Positions 45,901-55,248 of a stretch of DNA of 64,000 nucleotides are shown piece by piece. The DNA is from CAYLUN01 sp964386865 (GTDB lineage: Bacteria; Verrucomicrobiota; Kiritimatiellia; RFP12; UBA1067). How positions within the stretch are numbered: position 1 is the stretch's first letter; each line of letters starts with the position of its first letter. The stretch is from positions 124,001 to 188,000 of the forward strand of contig CAYLUN010000003.1 of the NCBI GenBank assembly GCA_964386865.1, given 5' to 3'. Under the pieces are notes generated by a model. That model ran no database searches. It had not been told where the DNA came from and saw only the letters and a list, made by a program, of their open reading frames with translations. Position numbers and translations under genes: made by a program.

Positions 45901-48900
45901 TGTCGGACAAGGCCGAGCTTGTGGACTCGCGCAACCCGATGTCCAGCCCGCAGGATCACGACGACCCTCTGCGCCGCCAGGCTCTGTGGTTCAGCGGCAC
46001 CAACTCGGCGGCCAGCACGGTGACCCCGTACAACTACATTTCGGCCGATGACCCTCAGGTGGTCGGCGATTCGGAGCGCGCCTTCCGCAGCTTCACCCTC
46101 GAAATGTGGGCGCGGCCGGAGCGGGTGATGGGGCAGAGCGAGCAGGTGCTGATTGAGCGCGCCTTCGACTACGGCCCGAGCGACGCCAGCACGACCAACT
46201 CGTATGTCCGCCGCAACTACCAGATCGGCATCACGACGAACGGGCACGTCTACGCCAAGTTCGACAACGCGGGCGCCGATACGCACGACGCGCACACGGC
46301 GGTCGCGCTTGCCGTCGGGCACATCCTGCAGACCAACACCTGGGTGCACATCGCCGCCCGCATGGACGGCCGCGCTCAGACCCTGACGCTGTTCGTGAAC
46401 GGCGAGATCCAGGATATCGTTGCAACCGCGCTGGTTCCCGCGAACGGGATCGTGACGATCCGCGAATACCCGACTCAGGGCACCTACCTCGTTTACAAGC
46501 CAGGCTGGCTGACGCTGGGTGCGGCGAACGACGTCTCGCTATCCCTCAGCCTGTATACGTACGACGAGGCCGCAGGGGAAATCTATCCTGACTGGTCGTG
46601 GCCGCAGCAGTGGGCCGGATATAGCCGGTTCTACAGGGGCTGGATCGACGAGGTGCGCGTCTGGGACGGCGCTCGCGAGAACGAGGACATCCGCTCGGAC
46701 TTCACGAAGCGTTACACCCACAACGACCTGTGGGAGAACCGGGCCATGGTGGCGGAGCGCATCCAGCGCGGCTACACCCGCGAGGCCACGGACTCGAAGC
46801 AGCTGCCCCCGCTGCTGCTGCACCACTACACGTTCGACAATTTGTTTGGGGCGATCTGGTCGAACAGCGTGGCGCTGGCGCCCCGCGGATTCTCCTACGT
46901 GTCGCCGCGCACCTACGTGACGAACATCGTGACGACGGTGGAGACGAACTTTGTTGTCAACCCTGATTTGAGCGTGACCACGAACACGGTGACGACGGTT
47001 ACCAGCAACACCGTGACGGAGACCTTCCCGAACGTGGTCGACCTCAACCGTCCGCTGGCCCCCGGCGCAGAGGTTCCGTGGTGGAGTAGGGCGGAGGTCA
47101 GCAGCACCGTCTACACGAACTACAACTATCTGCCGTGGATCGAGAACGGCGTCGACCATCTGCCAATCTTCGGCTACTCGACGACGAACAGCGAAGGCGT
47201 GTTCGTGCTGTACATGACGAACGCCGTCCGCGACTCGGTCTTCTGGACGCACACGACGTCGGGCACCGACGCGGGCAAGAACACGTTCCCGAACCGGTGT
47301 GACCCTTACGGCTTCTACTACGTCCCGTGGCATTACACGTCGGGCGACTCCGTCGACTTTGCGCGCGACCTGTTGCCGCTGGGCGACGCCTTCGCGCGGC
47401 AGGCGGATGTCATGTGGGACGATCAGGGGCCTGCGGGCGCCTGGTTGGAAACCGGCGTGGACAGCGACACGGACGGGCTGCCCGACTGGTGGGAGAATCT
47501 CGTGCGCTCGCGGCCCGAGGGAGCGGGTCTGACCGAGGTGAACATCGCGTGGGACGAGTTCTACCCGGATGGCAGCGGTATGACGTACGGTCAGCGGTAT
47601 CAGCGTGATGTCGCGCAGGGGTGGATACAAGACGTGTCTGTGATGACGAACGGCGTGCAGGCTGGCTATGTGCAGCGCGCCGACTCAGACGCCGACGGCA
47701 TGCCCGACTGGTGGGAGCGGCTGTACAACCTCAACTACAGCTACCCGGACGGAGCCAAGGGCCGGGACGGTGCGGGCGGCGATCCGGATCTGGATGGGCT
47801 CTCGAACCTCGCGGAGTTCCAGATCAGTGAAGTCTACACCAACTTCAACACCTATCTGAGCCCCTTGCTGCTGAAGTCGAGCCCGACCGGCAACGTGACG
47901 GATTACTTCGTCAAGCAGGGTGCGCTCACCTACGGCGCGATGTTCTCCGACCACGACTTCATGGAGGATTCGTGGGAGGATCTGTACCACCCGTACTACG
48001 TCAACCGCTTCGTCTACGATCCGACTCTGGACTACGATGAGGACGGTTGGTCGAACTGGGCCGAGTGCCGTTACGAGCGTAACGGGCGCAAGAGCGACCC
48101 CTCGCTGGGCATGCATCTCTACCCGGGCGGACAGTCCGCCAAGGACTTCCCGGTGCCGGTCGTCGAGACACGTATCTCGTACGATGGCATCCAGCCGCTC
48201 GCCAACATCGTGGTTCACGCGTACTCTGATCCTGAAATGGACGGACAGCCTGACGCGGTGTTCAATCTTCCCGCGCCGGGCTTGACGGCTGTGGCCAGAA
48301 GCGCAAACCTCGGTTTCTGGGGCTCGCGCAAGGTCACCGGGTATCTCTCGCCGGGCTCGCTGGTTCCGGGCTCGCTTGAAATGGAGTTCACGGACGTCTC
48401 GCCGGACGGCAACCCCAATTACCCCGTGCGGTCGGCATATGACCGGTTCGACGAGGGCGCCGGCACAACAGGTGATATTATCGGCGTCGATGGCAGCGGG
48501 TGGGAAACGCCCATCGGAACCATCGACTACGCGACCGGCTACTACGAGATCGACCTCACCTGGTACGACGGGATTACCATCGTGGAGCAGATCTCGGCGA
48601 CGCAGACCATCGTAGTTGAGCCCATCAGCTCGTACATCGTGATCAACTACGAGGTGTCGCAGACGGTCGGCTGGCCGAAGAAGGCCTACTTCACGGACGC
48701 GAACATGGGCTACCTGCGAGAAGGGGCGAACTACTTCTTCGCCTACATGGATCTGAACGCCAACGCGGCGTGGGATGCCGGCGAGCCGTGCGGTGTGGCC
48801 ACCCCGTTCATGACGGACATCAACTGGGACTACAACCACGTCAACATCGAGCTGACCGACTATACGCTGGGGTATCTGCGCATGACGATCGCGCCGCCTG

Positions 48901-50711
48901 CGCGGTCCGAAGACATCTACTGGGGCACGTTGTCCGGCGGTGCGCAGGGCGGCGGCGGCGGCGGGGCTGCAAACCCCGTGGTGCTTGGGCTCGAGAACCA
49001 CATCCGCGTGCGCCGGACGGTCGTGGACGGGTGGACCAGCTACCAGAAGATCGTCCTCGACAAGGTGCTCGACATTCGCACGCACCTGCACGAGGGCGAC
49101 GTACTGGCGCAGGGCGACCTCGCTTTGGACTGGGGCTTGGAAGGTGTCCCGACGACGCTGGACCGCGACTTGGTCGGCTACGAGGTCTTCGTGGGCAACT
49201 CGTCTGTGTTGACGAACAACTCGATGGTGCTGACCTTCACGAACCGGTTCGACGTTGAGCAGGCCAAGGCCGCTTGCGCGATGCCGATCAACGGCGCGTA
49301 TGTCTACTCGTCGCGGCCGACCTTCCGCTGGACCATGCCGGAGGGGTACACGGCATTTGCGATCGAAGTGCGCAAGGGGTCGCCGACCGGACCGCAGGTG
49401 TACTGGTCGGGCGAGCAGCAGGCGCCGGTGCGCGACGAGATCACAGGCGAGTGCGTGTGGGAAGCTCCCATTCATGCGGACAGCAAGCTCAAGAACGGGC
49501 AGATCTTCACGTCGAACACGGTGTACGCGTGGCGCGTGACGGCCCTGAACGCCAAGTTCACGCTGAACTCGACGCTGTCCGAAGGGTGCGCGCCGTGCGG
49601 CGATACCATCGAGTACTTCTCTGACACAGTTTGGTCGAACTGGAAGATGTTCCGCCTCGACGTGAACTCCCCGATGGACTCTTCGGGGTACGGGGAGGTC
49701 AGGGCCGCTGTGAAGTACTTGGGCACCGCCACACAGCTGAGGGATCGTGTCAAGGTGCAGGTCTTCAACAACCGCGGCTTCAGGGGCGTTCCGGCTGCGC
49801 AGGTCACGCTGAGGCTGGATGATGATGAGGCGCTCAGGAGCCTGACGGTGACGAACACGATGCCGGTTCTGAACGCGTTCCTGCGAGGTCTTGCGCCGAG
49901 CAGCAAGGCGGGGAACTACTACGTCCGGGCCTTCATCGACAGCAACATGAACGATGTGCGCGACGAGTGGGAGTCGTGGGGCTATGCCAACTACTACACC
50001 ATGACGGAAGCGCCCTACAACGTGCGATCCTTCGCGGTCGAGTTCGAAAATCAGTTCCGCAACCTGACGGCGCAGATTTATATCGAAGATGCGGATACCG
50101 ATCAGGACTGGTTCCCAGACGTGTGGGAGTATGAGAAGAACCCGACGGGCGACTTCTTGGGTCTGACGGGTCCGATCGGTGAAATGACCGCCGGCAATAC
50201 GGAGATCAACCCGGGGCTTGAGACCAGCGGCGCCTTCTGGGGTACCTCGGTGTTCTCCGTGCTGGCGCTGGGCACGACCGATCAGGACGGCGACGGACTG
50301 AACGACATGGCCGAGCTGATGCTGGGCACGGACGCCACGGGCGCCTCGACGCTGGGCGACGGCTACACGGATGGCGACAAGGTGAGCCTGGGCTTGGCTC
50401 CGCAGGATGCACTGACGCTTGCGCTGACGGATCTCGGCGTGGGCTCGGGCGGTGCTGCGGTGCAGTGGAAGCTGGATGTGTTGAAGGACGCCTCCGTGAA
50501 CCGCGCGCTGCTGAGCAGCCTCGTGGGCGTCAGCGGCGACGGGACGGTCAACTACTACATCGACTACTCGGCGTCGCTCTTGAACCCGGCGTGGACGACG
50601 GTGCGGACGGGCTCGGTCACGCTCGACGGCTCGCAGACCTTTGAAGGTCAGATCGATACGTCGATGATCGACTTGAGCAAGGGCTTCTTCCGCGTGCGGC
50701 TGGCGAAGTAG
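39966..50711 (+). CDS. 3581-aa secreted PKD/LamG multidomain protein
   Basis: The ATG has GGAG about 8 nt upstream. The signal peptide ends near GGARADD. Residues ~290-950 alternate Calx-beta-like units (PEPTVRVIMTD...LSEAFSND) with three PKD-like domains (WIFGDGTTNYT...VPHTYTTTG, RWSFGDGATATV...SHTYTSLG, WYFGDNSSATVF...SHTYTIIG). The centre has many Asp-rich calcium-type motifs (DTDGDGLPDGWE, DNDGLRTVEE, DTDGDGMCDGYE), as in thrombospondin type 3 repeats. Residues ~2004-2250 form a LamG-like domain (FTLEMWARPE...WVHIAARMDG...GWIDEVRVWDGAREN). A Gly6 run follows GAQ near residue 3000. From ~3437, TTDQDGDGLNDMAEL leads into the shared tail ending KGFFRVRLAK. No enzyme motif was found; a calcium-dependent surface fibre or adhesin is the best guess. 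Confidence 0.85.
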   Translation: MKVTSMKTVMKRLAFPLLLGGVLWSGGARADDIVSIKSDVANHEYNSSGETIDFKITLAGYFVLTNAFGGSEALKPEIRMVVNGDIAYATLYSLSQSLLGGAFPRTDCIFRYRVKPGDMAQPLKIYGSPTIPYQFYWNSWAIRSATNLNLDAVWKFDPTKSQSGLGEVYDLTLANANITIRTLSFEDTHSPASVAATETTSWRVTSVNPTESSVVSFYVWTPGTNIVQIGSVPNQTWLLVQMPTNTVYKDFTIKGLAVGSTTIYLQRPIDYANNFTSIGVTNFIKKTITVTTPPEPTVRVIMTDTMMDNITLPETTSLNTGSFEIQLSEAFSNDMWVRIDSSPVGQSNVTFASTPFLVKVPSGSDRSSIAKFNVPDGTSLSAGAGIVLTPVVVSNAAAIAYYTRLRDGRVYVQNVKPVITQPLATDTPTAVQHASYSFAWNVYDVTPDMASGMTLTWIFGDGTTNYTTHGSVGTVPHTYTTTGPKLVKVRARDKDGTESDEVQFTVTVTPPVPQPHVRLSPNVTVAGETAAANTASFNVYLSEPYSTAVDIRLVTDPLVQSNIVFASTNVFTIPSGQTNAPIPRAYSLRDGTDASASTGIKVTPVVVNAASSYFTEMREAYVFLTNIIPVVTYPIAGDILAPANPPYDAVPMGTPFVFDYIVQDVPADQASMRVRWSFGDGATATVTGSVGSVSHTYTSLGNKYVWVEAEDKDGGVSMRIQFKVLVVAPPPEPTVSILPPAGPLSESIAPRTGAFTVKLSEAFTNAVTVQLTTAPVNSLANGSITLDRTSITFPIGETEIVVKFSAVDGTDLSYANGFTVTPRVVSSPTAVLRYTGVSPAMVEIMNVNPVINDPVASDTTQGPVYQVAQGSPQIFTWDVSDVANDRLSSPAQYAMSNTWYFGDNSSATVFGGAGSISHTYTIIGEVLVHFIARDKDGGFSEVRFKIEVLPAKAVNVTPIGPNVADYYGMRAVTGSSPDGGGGIGFGMVNSLQAQAWENRLNVYFFRYTPSDVSATLEANPYKTRLGLNYYQVTNYYSSGLSYVDPTRYLHDSFFFVWMAGEEQGIATAKLDPSSTTAATTVALPTSTDTGAGTEIRDVSAVFSREYYIQDNVGDINADGIPDDTVNWIRAQITDAGGGTDTGTTPTWLDSLNGYNDDYDKVGGTAVGDFLPINPNTMGARGSFDFRPIADPNTTPNGLPVNAFTAILEVRGYHKGLNRSYGLPDYGPGETMGDEPRTNPTLVDTDGDGLPDGWEYWFWYQAMLKGMTGSSYNPANVAVGLRIDSSAIAVHLDPLTYNADEDLDNDGLRTVEELTIGTNPVNWDTDGDGMCDGYEISMSLNPTAADYDPALSNPDGDYMAYASVPRELVTVVRGAVTNTYLTAVNTTLQEEEEVPAEWRDQFTTVYHYGDDAAPLAVGRRVAALAANTFVTRIIETNVLVLHFQVLNEFGFDPRTAWQGSMNFSNNRFPGWVAGAPNTRPFTAYDEYLLIKFMSENAINGAGPTMAPNALTWGSYSTHPFTPNTDYNYVTGETDGMPDGWELYVGIQGGLDMAVAANRTMIISPWNWRDGTGNRYPADATPPRDGLINLREFAGTESSFAYSNPLLYGESNAVQVVSIVRPVADESWFNKFWPTNPWEPDTDGDGLSDSAEQTFIYGTQTDNLTALIQGGGLNPNAIDTDLDALPDKWENEFAGTAPGGAGPFSGIVITNGMDGTVVDYVNDWDADGLRNFQEYAVQGVRTLRYDIPADGTVGPVTGNDGLPMDESFRTYMLYIPVTNSWDLSMFPWGDTNPQLWVMLAVGSANLYVSTDPRNPDTDFDSMDDYYEMFHGLNPILGNDIRADYFDDRIERAYLDRGMPVINAEGTTFFGNDWGSDLLKHFVSYPWLTGMPEADPDADGLLNLEEQLLSNMAAPENYNTDPTPLWLTDAGNPESVVLRCYRTYYVEDFFAPLMYFWPWNRLPLYMYGFEMNEGYDTDNDGVSDKAELVDSRNPMSSPQDHDDPLRRQALWFSGTNSAASTVTPYNYISADDPQVVGDSERAFRSFTLEMWARPERVMGQSEQVLIERAFDYGPSDASTTNSYVRRNYQIGITTNGHVYAKFDNAGADTHDAHTAVALAVGHILQTNTWVHIAARMDGRAQTLTLFVNGEIQDIVATALVPANGIVTIREYPTQGTYLVYKPGWLTLGAANDVSLSLSLYTYDEAAGEIYPDWSWPQQWAGYSRFYRGWIDEVRVWDGARENEDIRSDFTKRYTHNDLWENRAMVAERIQRGYTREATDSKQLPPLLLHHYTFDNLFGAIWSNSVALAPRGFSYVSPRTYVTNIVTTVETNFVVNPDLSVTTNTVTTVTSNTVTETFPNVVDLNRPLAPGAEVPWWSRAEVSSTVYTNYNYLPWIENGVDHLPIFGYSTTNSEGVFVLYMTNAVRDSVFWTHTTSGTDAGKNTFPNRCDPYGFYYVPWHYTSGDSVDFARDLLPLGDAFARQADVMWDDQGPAGAWLETGVDSDTDGLPDWWENLVRSRPEGAGLTEVNIAWDEFYPDGSGMTYGQRYQRDVAQGWIQDVSVMTNGVQAGYVQRADSDADGMPDWWERLYNLNYSYPDGAKGRDGAGGDPDLDGLSNLAEFQISEVYTNFNTYLSPLLLKSSPTGNVTDYFVKQGALTYGAMFSDHDFMEDSWEDLYHPYYVNRFVYDPTLDYDEDGWSNWAECRYERNGRKSDPSLGMHLYPGGQSAKDFPVPVVETRISYDGIQPLANIVVHAYSDPEMDGQPDAVFNLPAPGLTAVARSANLGFWGSRKVTGYLSPGSLVPGSLEMEFTDVSPDGNPNYPVRSAYDRFDEGAGTTGDIIGVDGSGWETPIGTIDYATGYYEIDLTWYDGITIVEQISATQTIVVEPISSYIVINYEVSQTVGWPKKAYFTDANMGYLREGANYFFAYMDLNANAAWDAGEPCGVATPFMTDINWDYNHVNIELTDYTLGYLRMTIAPPARSEDIYWGTLSGGAQGGGGGGAANPVVLGLENHIRVRRTVVDGWTSYQKIVLDKVLDIRTHLHEGDVLAQGDLALDWGLEGVPTTLDRDLVGYEVFVGNSSVLTNNSMVLTFTNRFDVEQAKAACAMPINGAYVYSSRPTFRWTMPEGYTAFAIEVRKGSPTGPQVYWSGEQQAPVRDEITGECVWEAPIHADSKLKNGQIFTSNTVYAWRVTALNAKFTLNSTLSEGCAPCGDTIEYFSDTVWSNWKMFRLDVNSPMDSSGYGEVRAAVKYLGTATQLRDRVKVQVFNNRGFRGVPAAQVTLRLDDDEALRSLTVTNTMPVLNAFLRGLAPSSKAGNYYVRAFIDSNMNDVRDEWESWGYANYYTMTEAPYNVRSFAVEFENQFRNLTAQIYIEDADTDQDWFPDVWEYEKNPTGDFLGLTGPIGEMTAGNTEINPGLETSGAFWGTSVFSVLALGTTDQDGDGLNDMAELMLGTDATGASTLGDGYTDGDKVSLGLAPQDALTLALTDLGVGSGGAAVQWKLDVLKDASVNRALLSSLVGVSGDGTVNYYIDYSASLLNPAWTTVRTGSVTLDGSQTFEGQIDTSMIDLSKGFFRVRLAK

Positions 50712-50732
50712 GCCGCGACGGAGGGATTCGCA

Positions 50733-50785
50733 CGGAAGGCTCTGGAGAGCGAGGGTGAAGCCTCCTCGCCAGGGCCTTCCGTTTT
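50733..50785 (+). terminator. Long-stem intrinsic terminator
   Basis: CGGAAGGC (50733-50740) pairs with GCCTTCCG (50774-50781). Inner pairing of CTGG/CCAG and GCGAGG/CCTCGC extends the stem, and TTTT follows. It is 22 nt after the giant's stop. Confidence 0.7.
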
Positions 50786-50871
50786 CGGCTCGCGAAGAGA
50801 GGCAGCCACGGTTGGCGAATGAATTTGCGGCCTGTTCGGACGGAACTGGAACAGGCGAGAGGGGTGTGCGT

Positions 50872-53800
50872 ATGAGACTGCTGCGATTGCATCGTTGGAC
50901 TCTGTTGCTCGGGATTGTCTGTCTCGCCGGCGGACTTCTGGCCGCGCCGTTCGCAAAAGAGATCGAGTTTCAACAGCCGGACGGCACCGCGATCAAGCTG
51001 TGGGGCCAGGGCGACGAATTCTATGCGGTGTTCGAAACGCTCGACGGCTACACCGTTGTCTTTGACAAGGCGAGAAAGGCGTACGACTACGCCACGCTCT
51101 CTCCCGACGGGGCGCAGCTGGTGTCGGCCGGCCTCGAGGTCGGCAAGGGTAACCCGCAGGCCTTGGGCGTGGCGACGCACCTGCGCATCTCCGACGAGGC
51201 GAGAGGAAAGCAGGTCCGCTCCCGCTTCGAGAAGTGGAACGCGGGCATGAAGGTCACCGAGCGGTGGGCGGCACGCAAAGCGGCCCGGCGGCTGCTGGAC
51301 GAGAAGACTAAGGACGGCCCGGCCTTGGCGCCGCCCGACTTTACCACGACCGGCCAGAAGATGGGCCTGTGTCTGCTGATCGATTTCGACGATGACCCCG
51401 CCTCTATTCCGCAGGCGCAGATCGTGAACTTCTGCAACGGCGACAATTACGCCGGCTTCGGCAACAATGGCTCCGTGAAGAAGTACTTCATGGACAACTC
51501 CAACAATCTGCTGATTTACTCGAACACCGTGACGGCGTATATCCGGATACCCAACTCCGTACATTCGAAAAGCTGGTACGCGGACACCAGCGAGGATGCG
51601 GGCCTGCAGGCCAACATCATGATACGGGACGCCTTGGCGATCATGCAGAGCCTTCCGAACTTCGAGTCAGAAATCAAGCCGACTTTTGAGGGCCTGACCG
51701 TCGATGGCCAGAATCAGGTGGTTGCGTGCAGCGTCTTCTATGCGGGAGGAAACGGAGGTGTCTGGGCGATGGGGTTGTGGCCGCACTCCTGGGAGCTTGT
51801 GAAATTTGATCCCGACGCGTGGGGCTACGTGCCGGATCCTCAAGAGCTGTGGGCGGGCGGCAAGAAGCTGCTCAACTATCAGGTGACCAATATCGGAAGC
51901 ACCTTGTCCATCGGGACGTTTTGCCATGAAAACGGCCACATGCTCTGCGGCTATCCGGACATCTACGACTACGACTACGATTCAACGGGCGGGGCGGGAA
52001 GTTTCTGCCTGATGGACTATGGCGGGCCTGACAATAACCCGGTTCAAATATGCGCCTACCTGAAGTATGTCTCGGGCTGGAGCACCACAGTTGAAGTGAC
52101 GTACCGGGATGGCGTCTCGGCTGTGTCCGAAGCGTTGCCTGGGGCAGAGGGATTCAATCGTTTTTACCGGTATGCCAAGCCCGGCACGGCCACCGAATAC
52201 TATCTGTTCGAGAACCGCCAGAATACCGGGCGAGACGCCTCGCTGCCCTCTTCAGGAATAGCGATCTGGCATGTGGACGAACTGGGAGACCGTGACAATC
52301 AGAGCCTGAAATACAACACGACGCATGCCAATTACGAGTGCACGCTCGTGCAGGCCGACAACCAGTGGCATTTCCAGAAGTACATGAACAGCGGCGACGA
52401 GAATGACTTGTACTATCAGGGAAACACGGCCGCTGCCTACACGGGGAAGTTCCACGACGGCACGCAGCCGAGCGCGCGGTGGTGGGATGGGTCCGCATCA
52501 AGGCTGGAGGCGCGAGACTTCAGCGAGAGCGGCCCCGTGATGACCTTCAGCATCGCGCCGTCGCCGCCGAACATGCTGTACAGCGGCGCGCTGCCGAATG
52601 GGCGCGTGGGCACGCCCTACAATCTGTTGCTGACCGCCGTGGGCGGGGTTCAGCCCTACCTGTGGAGCGTGCTGCCGGGCGATGATTTGCCCGTGGGCCT
52701 GACCCTCGACAGCGACGGCCTGCTGAGCGGGATGCCCGAGGTAGAGGGCGACGCCGCATTCAGCCTGATCGTGGCCGGCGAGAACGGCGCCGCAAGAACC
52801 AACGCGTTCACCCTGTTAATCAACCCCCCCTTCGCGGCCCCGTTCGTCGAGACGTTCGAAAACGGCGGAACGATTCCGGACGGCTGGACCCAGGAGTCGG
52901 ATACCGGGTTGCCGTGGGTGTTCCGCAACGGCAGCCCGGAGGGACACCCCGTGGCCGCGCACGGCGGCGCCTACAACGCGTTTCTCGCCGTTCACTCGCC
53001 GACGCAGCGGATATCCCGGCTGATCTCCCCGCGCATCGATTTCGGCTGGTTCCCGCGCGACGCCCGCATGACCTTCTGGCTCAACATGGAGAAGTGGGTC
53101 AACGCGCAGGACGTGCTGCGCGTCTACTACAAGACATACTGGGAAGAGGAGTGGACGCTTCTCGAAACCTATGACCTGTCGGTATCCCAGTGGACGCAGC
53201 AGACCCTGACCCTGCCCGACCCCAGCGAAACCTACTACGTCGCTTTTGAGGGCACGGCCAAGTACGGCTATGGCATCTGCATCGACGACGTTCAGATCTG
53301 GGATCCCACGCCGCCACTGGGGATCGCTGACGAGAGCCCTCTGCCTTTCGCCACCACGGATGTTCCCTACAGCCTGGCTCTCACGGCGCAGGGCGGTGAC
53401 GCGCCCTACACGTTCGAGATCGTTTCCGGGTCGCTGCCGAGCGGGTTCGACATGAGCGCGGACGGCGTGATCAGCGGCGTCTCGGATGAGGTGCAGACCG
53501 CCGAATTCGTGGTCCAGGTCACCGACGACTGGGGTGAGACCGCCTTCAAGGTGCTGGAGCTGTCCGTGTTCTTGCCGCGTGCGGACCTCTTCGCCGAGGA
53601 CTTCGAAAATGGCGGCCTCATCCCCGACGGCTGGACGCAGGAGTATGTGACCAACACCGTCGCCTGGCTCTTCCAGAATGGCGGCCGCTATCAGCAGCGT
53701 CCGTCAGCTTCGGTCAGCGGCAACTGCAACGCCTTCCTCTGGTCGGGCGCGTGGGCCAACGGCGGCTCCTTTGACCAGAAGACCAAGCTGGTCTCGCCCG

Positions 53801-55248
53801 CCATCGACCTCGGGCAGGCGCCTGCGCACATCCGCCTGACCTTCTGGCACTACATGGAGCGCTGGGACAACGGGCAAGACGAGCTGCGGGTGTTCTGCAG
53901 GACCTCGCTGACCGCGCCTTGGGTGCTTCTGGCCACTTACACGGACAGCACGGCGGTCTGGACGCAGCGGTCGATCACGCTTCCGAACCCGTCCAGCACG
54001 TACTACGTGGCTTTCGAGGGCAACGCGCGCTTCGGCTATGGGGTCTGCATCGACGACGTCCGTATCACGGATGAAGCCGACGCCCCGATCATCACCACCA
54101 GCCAGGCGCTCCCTAACGGGGTCACCGGATTCCCCTACAGCATCACCCTGGCGGCGACGGGCGGGGCCGAGCCCTACCTCTGGAGCGTCGTGTCCAACTC
54201 GCTTCCCTCAGGCTTGACACTCAGCGACGACGGCATCATCAGCGGCACGCCTGACACGGTGACCCGCGCCTTCTTCCGCGTGCGCGTCATGAACGGCGAC
54301 GGCAGCGGCAAGGCCTCGACCAACCTGTTCTCCCTGCGCGTCACAGCGCCCGGGCCGCTGCCCTTCCGGGAAACGTTCGAGCACGGCGGCGCCATGCCGT
54401 ACGGCTGGACGCAGGAGACCCTGAATGGCGTGGTCAACTGGATCTCCCGGTCGGGAAGCCCCGTCGCGGGCGGCATCCCCTCTGCCGCGTACGCCGGCTC
54501 GTACAACGCCTGTTTCTTCAGCGGCGACCCCCGATCCTACAAGATCACGCGCCTGATCACGCCTGCGCTGAATCTCGGCGTCGGCACCCTCAACACCCGG
54601 CTGACGTTCCGGCACTGCATGGCCGGATACAACGGCAAGCAGGACTGGCTCAGCGTATTGTATAAGACGTCGGCCGATGCCGAGTGGCAGGTGCTGGCCT
54701 CTTACTCGGAGAGCGTGCCGGCATGGACGGAGCGCACAATCGATCTGCCCAACCCCTCCGCCACGTACTACATCGCCTTCGAGGGCTGGGCCACGTATGG
54801 CTACGGCGTCTGCATCGACGACGTCATGGTGACGGGCGACATCACCCCGACCTACGAAAACTGGAAGAGCGCGAACTTCTCCTCGGACGAGATCGCGGAC
54901 GGGCTGATCACCGGCGACCAGGATGACCCCGATGGAGACAATGTACCGAACGGGCTCGAGTACGCGATGGGCCTGGATCCGAGGGTCTTCGACACGGTGG
55001 GTCTGCCCGCCGGCGGCGTAGAGGGCGGCTACCTGATCTACACCTACCGCGAGAACAAGGAGGCCACGGACGTCACCTTCGAGGTCGAGGCCTGCACCTC
55101 CCTGATCCTTCAGGACTGGACCACGAACGGCGTGTACGAGATCCTGCGCGACGACAGCAACACCTGGTGGCAGGTGACGAGCCGGCACGGCGTGCCGATC
55201 ACGACCGCGCCACAGCGCTTCTTGCGGCTGAAGGTCTACCTGCCATGA
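50872..55248 (+). CDS. M6-family metalloprotease with cleaved-adhesin-like modules
   Basis: This is a 1458-aa protein. ATG 50872 (MRLLRLHRWTLLLGIVCLAGGLLAA) has GAGAGGGG at 7 nt and gives a signal peptide. A propeptide-like part precedes the M6 domain (~115-545), with the zinc site HENGH at 352-356 plus GYPD, the M6 form HExxHxxGxxD. Later landmarks are SFCLMDYGG and GIAIWHVDE. Three units follow, each a putative-Ig domain (ALPNGRVGTPYNLLLTAVGGVQPYLWSV...) and a jelly roll starting FENGGxxPDGWTQE and ending YYVAFEGxAxYGYGICIDDV, like choice-of-anchor J/cleaved adhesin. The tail (DDPDGDNVPNGLEY) ends QRFLRLKVYLP. Homologues such as InhA cut extracellular proteins. The stop overlaps the next start (ATGA). 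Confidence 0.9.
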   Translation: MRLLRLHRWTLLLGIVCLAGGLLAAPFAKEIEFQQPDGTAIKLWGQGDEFYAVFETLDGYTVVFDKARKAYDYATLSPDGAQLVSAGLEVGKGNPQALGVATHLRISDEARGKQVRSRFEKWNAGMKVTERWAARKAARRLLDEKTKDGPALAPPDFTTTGQKMGLCLLIDFDDDPASIPQAQIVNFCNGDNYAGFGNNGSVKKYFMDNSNNLLIYSNTVTAYIRIPNSVHSKSWYADTSEDAGLQANIMIRDALAIMQSLPNFESEIKPTFEGLTVDGQNQVVACSVFYAGGNGGVWAMGLWPHSWELVKFDPDAWGYVPDPQELWAGGKKLLNYQVTNIGSTLSIGTFCHENGHMLCGYPDIYDYDYDSTGGAGSFCLMDYGGPDNNPVQICAYLKYVSGWSTTVEVTYRDGVSAVSEALPGAEGFNRFYRYAKPGTATEYYLFENRQNTGRDASLPSSGIAIWHVDELGDRDNQSLKYNTTHANYECTLVQADNQWHFQKYMNSGDENDLYYQGNTAAAYTGKFHDGTQPSARWWDGSASRLEARDFSESGPVMTFSIAPSPPNMLYSGALPNGRVGTPYNLLLTAVGGVQPYLWSVLPGDDLPVGLTLDSDGLLSGMPEVEGDAAFSLIVAGENGAARTNAFTLLINPPFAAPFVETFENGGTIPDGWTQESDTGLPWVFRNGSPEGHPVAAHGGAYNAFLAVHSPTQRISRLISPRIDFGWFPRDARMTFWLNMEKWVNAQDVLRVYYKTYWEEEWTLLETYDLSVSQWTQQTLTLPDPSETYYVAFEGTAKYGYGICIDDVQIWDPTPPLGIADESPLPFATTDVPYSLALTAQGGDAPYTFEIVSGSLPSGFDMSADGVISGVSDEVQTAEFVVQVTDDWGETAFKVLELSVFLPRADLFAEDFENGGLIPDGWTQEYVTNTVAWLFQNGGRYQQRPSASVSGNCNAFLWSGAWANGGSFDQKTKLVSPAIDLGQAPAHIRLTFWHYMERWDNGQDELRVFCRTSLTAPWVLLATYTDSTAVWTQRSITLPNPSSTYYVAFEGNARFGYGVCIDDVRITDEADAPIITTSQALPNGVTGFPYSITLAATGGAEPYLWSVVSNSLPSGLTLSDDGIISGTPDTVTRAFFRVRVMNGDGSGKASTNLFSLRVTAPGPLPFRETFEHGGAMPYGWTQETLNGVVNWISRSGSPVAGGIPSAAYAGSYNACFFSGDPRSYKITRLITPALNLGVGTLNTRLTFRHCMAGYNGKQDWLSVLYKTSADAEWQVLASYSESVPAWTERTIDLPNPSATYYIAFEGWATYGYGVCIDDVMVTGDITPTYENWKSANFSSDEIADGLITGDQDDPDGDNVPNGLEYAMGLDPRVFDTVGLPAGGVEGGYLIYTYRENKEATDVTFEVEACTSLILQDWTTNGVYEILRDDSNTWWQVTSRHGVPITTAPQRFLRLKVYLP

